64,000 bases of DNA from Medicago truncatula. Its lineage: Eukaryota; Streptophyta; Magnoliopsida; Fabales; Fabaceae. The position numbers and the translations under genes were made by a program. Shown here piece by piece: positions 57,301-64,000 of the stretch; the first letter of the stretch is position 1, and each line of letters opens with the position of its first letter. Location of the stretch: contig NC_053043.1 in the NCBI RefSeq assembly GCF_003473485.1, forward strand, positions 31,782,576-31,846,575, given 5' to 3'. The notes beneath the pieces are model-generated. The model did not search any database. It had not been told where the DNA came from and saw nothing but the letters and a program-made list of their open reading frames with translations.

Positions 57301-57973
57301 GGAGTGCACATTGTTATTACATAACGTTGTTTTGCAGGTGAATGTCCCTGACAAATGGAGTTGGCTCCTGGATCCGATTAATGGTTATTCTGTTCGGGAA
57401 TCTTATCGACATATAACAACCTCCGGAGAGTACGTGGATCAATCTGTTGTTGATGATGTTTGGCATAGATACATTCCACAAAAAGTGTCCCTGTTTGTGT
57501 GGCGTCTTCTTCGAAACCGTTTACCAACTAAAGATAATCTGATGCGGCGACGGATTATCCTTGCAAATGTCGTCGACTGTGTTTATGAGTGTGGTAAGTT
57601 GGAATCTGCTACTCACCTCTTTTTAGACTGCAGAATTCCTACTATGGTCTGGTTACATGTTCAAAATTGGATAGGCATATCTACCGTATCTCCTAGCCAA
57701 ATGCGTGAACATTTTACACAATTTACTTTAATGGCTGGTATGCCTAGAAGCTCTCATTCTGTTTTCAAAGTAATTTGGTTTGCTTATGTATGGGTGATTT
57801 GGAAGGATCGCAACAACCGTGTCTTTAACAATACAGGTTCAAATCATTCAGTTTTATTTGAGAAGGTTAAGTTGAATTCCTTCTTGTGGCTCAAGGCTAA
57901 GTGTCCGTCCCTAAATTTTGGTTATCATGATTGGTGGCAACACCCACTTCCATGTTTGGGTGTTCACATGTAA
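54318..57973 (+). pseudogene. LINE ORF2: endonuclease, reverse transcriptase and zf-RVT, one frameshift
   Basis: Frame 1 runs from EKRVEIRRLVQEKNPFVVCI to 56866 and frame 2 from about 56864 to 57973. Apurinic-type endonuclease motifs are IQETK, CGDFNS and SDHVPLIL (residues about 20-225). Reverse transcriptase motifs are FRPISLVGSMYKVLAKVLAN, KVDFEKAYDSV, GLRQGDPLSPFLF and FADD (about residue 679). The C-terminus has the zf-RVT zinc domain (WHRYIPQKVSLFVWRLLRNR, HLFLDC). The frames meet at GGGTTGGGGTGAGG, where loss of one G from a run explains the break; otherwise 1,220 codons are open. The first beta strand of the endonuclease (WNVRG) is missing because of 5' truncation. The high integrity suggests a recent insertion. 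Confidence 0.93.
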
Positions 57974-58114
57974 TTTTCTTTCCTGGTGATGCCTCTTCTT
58001 TCTAGGCATCGTCATTTGTAAACTTTTGATCGTGGTCTCTCTCTAGCACACCTTGTGCGGGGATTGGCGGCGTGGTTGTTTATATATATATCATTTTGGT
58101 TTGTGCAAAAAAAA
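54318..58114 (+). mobile_element. L1-type LINE, 5'-truncated, with A-tail
   Basis: The element contains nearly all of ORF2 (54318-57973), a 3' UTR and an A8 tail at 58107-58114. The 5' limit is set by the abrupt switch from CACTA-like sequence to the endonuclease frame. No ORF1. No clear target duplication was found. Confidence 0.85.
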
Positions 58115-58653
58115 GAATATTCCTTAAAATGAATCATTGTGATTATCAAATATCGTGGCGTCAGAATATAAACTCTAACACTAAAAAATTTATAAAATGA
58201 AACGAAAATTCCATAAATATTTAAATTTTCTAATAACAAACCAGCGATTTTTAAAGTTGATCATATAATTGTCAATATTACATGTTTTAAAGTTGATCAT
58301 ATAATTTTTAAAGCAGCATGTCATCGTAGCCTCTGTACATTTTTTTTTTTAAGGACCCTGCTTATATTTTTACCAAACTTATGTGTGATGAAATCCCACA
58401 TTAAAAAACTCATTAAATAATTAATTTGGTAATTAATATCATGATTAATGCCCAAAAAACATTATATGATTAGTGTTTTATAACGTCATCTAAGCGTAAT
58501 TTTTTTAAGTTGATAATTAAGGCAATTAAATAGACGATTAGAAAATATAAAACTGTACATACCACAAAAGTATCTTAATAATTTATAGATTCGGATACAT
58601 TTGTTAAGAACAATAGAAAATAAATTTAGGGTTACAAAAAAAAAAAATGTTAC
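58115..58653. other. Intergenic/3' flank of RPA-like copy B
   Basis: AT-rich; TTTTAAAGTTGATCATATAA is repeated at about 58250 and 58290. The later exons expected for copy B were not recognised here. Confidence 0.45.
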
Positions 58654-59369
58654 CTTGCCAGATCTTAACTTTGGCCAACAGGACAACCACAATGACCTTA
58701 TTGGTCTCTCCGGCAGCAACAAAAGCATTAAGTTCATCAGCATATTGTCCAAATAGAGTGACCTTAAATTTAAACCTAACAAAAAAAAACTAAAACAAAT
58801 TAGCTCTTAAAATTAAATATAAACGATAAAAACCAATAACACATTTTCAAAATATTATGAAAAACACCAACCCATCGTAATTCAATTTCATGGCCACCAT
58901 CTTAGTTTTTGCTCCATTTCGTTCATATTCCCTTTGCATGCCAACACCGGTCAACATACCCATGACATCTACATACAAATGAAACGGAATCAAGTAATAA
59001 ACAATATATATTAAAAAAAATTACAGACAATTAAATTTTAATTTCCATACCGACTAAGTAATCAGTGTCGTATTCAGAATTGAAAACAACAATAGAATTT
59101 GATATCGGATAGATATCATCCGGAACACTATTTTTGCCACACAATTTCACTTTGGTGTTAAATTGGAAATTGAGTTTGTATTCGTGCTTTGTGGTGCGAT
59201 AAGATCCAAGATTCGCAGCAACACCAAAGCCACTCATAGAGTAGACCTTTCCCTCCTGCAGGTCCTTCTCAAATTTGTAGATCAGAGTTCTTCGTACAGT
59301 GGCGTGAATCTTGTTTCCCTAAAAACGCCAAGAATAAAATAATCAACAATCATCAACACAACACAAAAC

Positions 59370-59410
<41 letters not shown>

Positions 59411-59640
59411 GTAATGTAATTTGCTCACAGATGCATCCATGAGAACCATGTCGAGAGAAAACGGATGTGCGTCACGATTGACGTCACGAACAAACCAAGC
59501 ACGGACAATCCGTACAACTATGCTCTAAGATTCCTTCACTGGACTGATCTCAGGTATGTTATCTGATCTTGGAGCGATTTGAATATACTTTTTTTTCTAG
59601 GTTGAGAGGGAACAGAAGAAGACAGATGATTTATCTCCAT
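58654..59640 (-). pseudogene. RPA70-like OB-fold/DUF223 gene, copy B, with nonsense codon
   Basis: Inferred exons on the minus strand are 59640-59429, 59318-59051, 58968-58872 and 58775-58654. Translation has SIVVRIVRAWFVRDVNRDAH (first OB-fold), then NKIHATVRRTLIYKFEKDLQ, GFGVAANLGSYRTTKHEYKL, VMGMLTGVGMQREYERNG and FKVTLFGQYADELNAFV. This is the N-terminal two-OB arrangement of plant RPA70-like proteins, which bind single-stranded DNA. TAG at 59527-59525 replaces the conserved Trp of KESWxIVVRIVR, and an A8 run near 59600 shifts the start frame. The last exon and C-terminal zinc domain are not found. It is the paralogue of copy A (52011-52937) with the same exon borders. Probably dead. Confidence 0.78.
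59371..59406. repeat. (ATA)n microsatellite in an intron
   Basis: Twelve ATA units inside the first intron of RPA-like copy B. Confidence 0.95.
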
Positions 59641-59878
59641 TTAACATTGATATAAATAGGCTAATTGCATAAATAATATGAGTGGAAGTAATGCGAAAAT
59701 AAAAACAATAACATCAAATAGTTGCAACATGATTGGTTTAAAAAAATGATATTGACACATGTCAATGTAATATTGGAGGAATACCTACAAATGACATGAA
59801 TTAGTTTTAATAATATTTTTATTATTTATTTCAATGCATAAATTTTTTTTGTTAATGGAGACCTTACAAATTAATTTC

Positions 59879-60570
59879 GGTGCTCATTTTCTTTAGTGAA
59901 TAATTTCGGTGGAGTGAATAGTTTTGATTGCAATCATGGTGCAATAACTTCTCCTATCAAAAGGAGATAACATTTTAGGTAAATTCTCCAAATTATGATT
60001 GTTGTTTCTATTATAAGTTTTTCCATATTTATTGTATACATAAAAGAAATCATTGGTGCATTAAATAACAATTACAAATTATGACTTTTTACACAACATT
60101 TTCGGTTACCTAATCAAATTCCAAGTCCATTTGTTTTTTTTTTTTCGTGCTCATTTTCTTTAGTGAATAATCTCGGTGCATTGAATAATTTTGATTCCAA
60201 TCATGGTGCAATAACTTCTCCTATCAAATGGAGATAACATTTTAGGTAAATTCTCCAAATTATGATTGTTGTTTCTATTATAAGCTTTTTTATATTTATT
60301 GTATACATAAAAGAAATCACTGGTGCATTAAATAACAATCAAATTATGATTTTTTGCACAACAATTTCGGTTAGCCAATCAAATTCCAATTCCATTTGTT
60401 TTTTTTTCTTCCTATTATAAACTCTATCATATATTGTGTGTACATAAGAAATAAGAGATAACATTAAATTGTGTGTACATAAGAAATAACATTAAATGAT
60501 CCTTTCACTATTAAGTTGCCACGTGTACTTTTAAAAAAAAAATAGCGCAAATGTATATAATAAAGATAAA
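59879..60570 (+). repeat. Tandemly duplicated dispersed repeat, copies 2 and 3
   Basis: Two units of about 270 bp (59885-60150 and 60151-60400) share CTCATTTTCTTTAGTGAATA, CTTCTCCTATCAAANGGAG and GAGATAACATTTTAGGTAAA. The second continues through ATTAAGTTGCCACGTGTACT to about 60570. The same text occurs at 48540-48798. Confidence 0.85.
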
Positions 60571-61702
60571 GATTCCTTTTACTTCATTGTTAAATGATAT
60601 AAAATCAAATGAGTCCAATAGTCCATATCCACTGATTTTGGGAATGTGAATCACATCTGTTTGCACTAAACAGTAATGTCAATGATATACAAAAGGTTCA
60701 AATCTCATTTGATCATTTTTCATATGTTATAGATCAGCTTATCAAGATCATGGAACTCAATTCCATTACTTGATTAGCAAACTTGTATAGAAAACATTAT
60801 TTGGATAATAGGACAACATTTGTATTTTATTCAACTACACAATCTTTCTCTTGTCAATACAAGATTTAGGACATAATGCTTCTATATTATATGGAATTTA
60901 ATAACAATTATTTGGTTCTATATCAAGTTGAGTTTAAGTCCAAGCATAAGTTCTTATAGTCAATGAAACTATTTGTTCCATTCGAGACGTAGGTGGACTT
61001 CAGTTATAGTTAAAGTTCTACTTCTTTAAAACTCTATATTTCAACAAACATAATATTAATCATCAAGTATCATATACTTATGATGCAGAAGTAGAAATTT
61101 AACTTTATATAACTATATGGGTAAATAAGAAGTCTTACTTCTTTCTTATTTTGACTCTTTCAAAACTACGAGCAATTTTGTTTTCAACTTTTGAAATAAT
61201 TGTTTTCCTATTTAGCAACCATGTTTAAACTTCCAAGGTAGAGAAACAAAGTTTGAATTTTATTCTTATTCGTTTCCATCTACTTGATGGACTTAAACTC
61301 TTTATCTTATCTTGTAGTTATAACATTGAGGTTAATGATCATATCATTATCCATTGTCGTTACCACTATGAGATATCTTATATCCACTCATTCGATCTGA
61401 TGCTTCTGACAAACATTCTTTTCGAATTTAGATATAGAAAGTTGCTAAGAAATGATTGCTCGAGATTATACAATTTTTCTTATTCTTAAGAACAATTCTT
61501 AATTTTGTACCAGTTCAGAAACTCCTTTATGAAGATTTTGTTCTTCATAAGAACATTTAACAGTATAATAAAAACGTATATGCCAAAGAAATTCTAAATA
61601 CAGAAAATAAATAAAATAAATGTATCATGATTTAAAAACATAATTAATTAGGTCTTTAATTAAATATGCTCCCACTACAATTTCTAGAACAATCCTACTC
61701 GA
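60571..61702. other. Intergenic, no gene seen
   Basis: AT-rich. The ORF at 61253-61489 (78 codons) has no recognisable features. Confidence 0.5.
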
Positions 61703-61985
61703 TGTAACACCCCGTATTTTATATACATTATGCATTTTTCTTGTTTTAACTTATTTCGGAATTAATTAATATATTTTAATATTTACTATCGGTTTTACCA
61801 CATGTACATCTATTTGCACTACACTTATTTTTTTAATTTATTCCTTGACCATGTGGTCATTTTACTTGCTAGGTCAAAGGTGTTATGCCTACTTTTATGA
61901 GTTACTTGCTAAATATAAGGAGCAGTTTTCCACTCACTTAAGTGGGGCAGCATCACAATATACATCCCCTTTAGCAAAAAAAAAA
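61703..61985 (+). mobile_element. LTR fragment, Ty3/gypsy-like start
   Basis: TGTAACACCCCGTATTTTAT is a common Ty3/gypsy LTR start in plants and resembles the LTR start at 2173 (TGTAACGCCC). No end, PBS or coding region follows before an A-run at 61977-61989. Confidence 0.5.
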
Positions 61986-63395
61986 AAAATAATATTTGGG
62001 GCAGTTTACGGGCATGAGCCCTAGGCCGCTGCATCCCGGCCTATGCCTTGGGCCAGCCTTGACTACTACTACACCTACAACAATTGTGAATGAATTTGAT
62101 ACCTTTGAAGATATAGAAGAAAGTGACAATGAAAGTTATAATGAAAATGGTGCAAGTGGTGATGATGATGGAGGAAATGATGAGATTGATGAAGATGGAT
62201 GTGTTGATATGATGGGGATAAACCATATATTTGGTGATTTTTCTTGATTTATGATTGCATCAAGTCTTTGCCTTTATGGATTTTGTGGACTTGAAATTTT
62301 GAGTTATTTATGATTAAGTATTTTGTCAGTCATCTAGTCTTTGCCTTGAAACTTAAGAGTCTCGTACTTATTTATGATCAAGTATTTTGTCAAGCATCTA
62401 TGATTTGCGTTAAATATTTTGTCTTAGATTGTTTAGCATTATCATGACCACTAGAGAATATTTGATATCTAGACTTTGAGTAATTTATTTATAGGTATTT
62501 TGTGGACTTGAAACTTTTGAGTCATTTATGACTATATGCAATTTATAACATATATTTACCATTATTTTTGATTTTGGTAGAATCTACCGATTTTGATTGC
62601 AATTTTACGATATTCGATATTACTATCCTACGTCGATTCTACAAAAATAGTTGAATAAAATCTTTTGATTACAATTTTACGATTTAAAATTTTATCATTC
62701 CCTTTCGATCTCAAACAAAATTTCAATTTTAACAACTTTAATCATTCGTGGTGTCATATTTGACTATGAAGATACAAACTTCAATGACTATGATAATCGA
62801 TAAAACTTGTATCAATTATTTAGTTTATATTTTAATAGATACAAATTTTATCAATTATCATGGTCATTGAAGTTTATATTTTAATAGATACGAGTTTTAT
62901 CAATAGACCATGATGATTAAAAATCATCAAACCCCGATCTAACCTTAAACTGATAGACACATACATCGGTTCAATGGCTCATGATTTTGATTACTTTGAT
63001 CTAAAGTGAAATTTAATATGGATTGCAGACTTGCACAAGTAAGATTGTTTGCAAAACTTCTTCAAATAAACAACACTTCCTCTTTGATCCACTTTTTTTG
63101 TTTGACCTTTACTTTTTTGTCTGACACTGTTCTCATGTATTGTCAATATTGATAAACCAATATCGAAACTTCTAGTTATGTTACTAAATATATCATAATA
63201 CAAAGTATCAGGTTAGATTCACCAAGTCCTTATAGATACACATTAGATCGAAAAACAAAAACAAAAAAATTAATAAAACTAAAAAAGATGAAAACATTAA
63301 AACAAGCCAAATCTCATATCACAAAAAAACATAGAGAACTCACTTGCTTAAAGTAACTAATTACAAACAAAGTTTCATATCACTCCTTAATTACT
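61986..63395. other. Repeat debris, no confident gene
   Basis: From about 62080 to 62247 an open frame encodes an acidic tail (FDTFEDIEESDNESYNENGA and more Asp/Glu) ending HIFGDFS. It might be the C-terminus of a transposase, but that is unproven. TTTATGATYAAGTATTTTGTC is tandemly repeated at about 62310 and 62365. A mixed tandem/inverted repeat around TATTTTAATAGATAC lies at 62750-62930. Confidence 0.4.
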
Positions 63396-63761
63396 TCACC
63401 TGCTGAGTAGAGGAAACCAACGTTCTTGAAAGGAAGATTGGTACGAAACCATGAAAAGAAGAACAACAAGAAACAAACCAACACCCCAAGGAGTTCCACC
63501 AGCTCTATGAAGTGACTCTCTCTCAGGCAAAGGAATCAAAGAAGAAAAGAAACCTCCATCTCCATAGTTAGAAAGAAAGTGAACAACAAGTAGAAGAAGA
63601 AGTGGTGAAATCATTAGAACCATCTTCACTTGATCCATTATGCTTTCCATGATTGGTTCATAGTTTGAGTACCATGAAAAACCAAGGAATATTAGAAGGG
63701 TAAGTAGGAAGAAACAAAGGTGTAAAGGGAGAGCTGGTTGAGAGTTTTGAGTGGTGGCCAT
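63396..63761 (-). CDS. Conserved plant three-TM membrane protein, uncharacterised (121 aa)
   Basis: The protein starts MATTQNSQPALPLHLCFFLL. Hydrophobic segments are at about residues 11-29, 47-63 and 91-107. The C-terminal block SLIPLPERESLHRAGG...PWGVG and SYQSSFQERWFPLLSR is strongly conserved in a family of small uncharacterised plant membrane proteins that I recognise by pattern but cannot name. The Met at 63761 is preferred to the one at 63908 because a TATA box at 63846-63854 would start transcription near 63815. Single exon, intact frame. The function is unknown; nothing in the neighbourhood helps. Confidence 0.8.
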   Translation of the reverse strand: MATTQNSQPALPLHLCFFLLTLLIFLGFSWYSNYEPIMESIMDQVKMVLMISPLLLLLVVHFLSNYGDGGFFSSLIPLPERESLHRAGGTPWGVGLFLVVLLFMVSYQSSFQERWFPLLSR

Positions 63762-63845
63762 TGTTCTTTGGTTTTGGATTCTTGAAACAATTATGGGGAT
63801 GGAAAGGTTATTGTTTTGTGTGGAAATAATGCCACATATTTGAGG

Positions 63846-63854
63846 TTTTATATA
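63846..63854 (-). promoter_or_regulatory. TATA box of the three-TM protein gene
   Basis: The minus strand reads TATATAAAA about 90 bp upstream of the start codon at 63761. Confidence 0.6.
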
Positions 63855-64000
63855 GTGGACATATTGTCGTGTAATGTGCCTACTTTTTTGTTTAATGAAA
63901 GTAACCATTTATTCATAGAACAAGTGTTCATTGTATGTTGTATGTAATATAAAAAAATTGAGTTTAATGAGATATATTATTATCCACGTAAATTCAACTA

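Noticed and set aside
61996-62247. 83-codon ORF as a gene
   Set aside because: The start lies in unrelated repeat text, and only the acidic C-terminal part looks coding; there is no family match by eye.

Overview
The window is plant nuclear DNA, very probably from a legume. It is AT-rich and the genes are sparse and intron-containing. Between them lies a dense patchwork of LTR retrotransposons, a LINE, a CACTA element, a Mutator-like element and many MITEs. The legume assignment is inferred from the style of the repeats, not from a database match.

Layout. 1-5200: two nested LTR retrotransposons sit beside a broken CYP94-type cytochrome P450. 6114-7813: a solo LTR and a fold-back element. 8259-8504: a small one-TM protein gene. 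9385-9900: a decayed LINE RNase H fragment. 11120-14567: a RING-H2 ubiquitin ligase gene that appears to have an intron just after its stop codon. 14892-14973: tRNA-Ser(GCT). 15796-19862: fold-back and SINE-like repeats. 20685-22247: an intronless BCS1/AAA-type ATPase gene. 25688-34730: a 9.0-kb CACTA element with both terminal inverted repeats, a 3-bp target duplication, a TNP2-type transposase with two stop codons, and an apparently intact TNPA-type gene. 34973-38717: a Mutator-like element carrying a SWIM-zinc-finger/OTU-protease ORF. 43081-46415: a rearranged cassette containing a CYP94-derived inverted repeat with 207-nt arms and a 19-nt loop. 46905-47758: a COBRA-like pseudogene interrupted by a MITE with a perfect 9-bp target duplication. 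48540-60570: two RPA70-like (OB-fold/DUF223) paralogues, separated by a CACTA end and a nearly intact LINE and flanked by copies of the same dispersed repeat. 63396-63761: a three-TM membrane protein gene.

The likely host genes are the RING-H2 ligase, the AAA-ATPase, the two small membrane proteins and the tRNA. Nothing suggests that they form one pathway. Almost everything else is transposon sequence or gene debris.

The most interesting locus is the CYP94 inverted repeat at 43661-44093. Its arms are about 97.6% identical with no gaps. Any transcript through it would fold into a long hairpin whose arms are P450 coding sequence, which is the structure expected of a young hairpin-siRNA or proto-microRNA locus. 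Also notable are a second, independent 113-bp palindrome next to an RPA-like gene, the OTU-protease MULE with subterminal palindromes at both ends, and a 7-residue repeat expansion inside the CACTA transposase.
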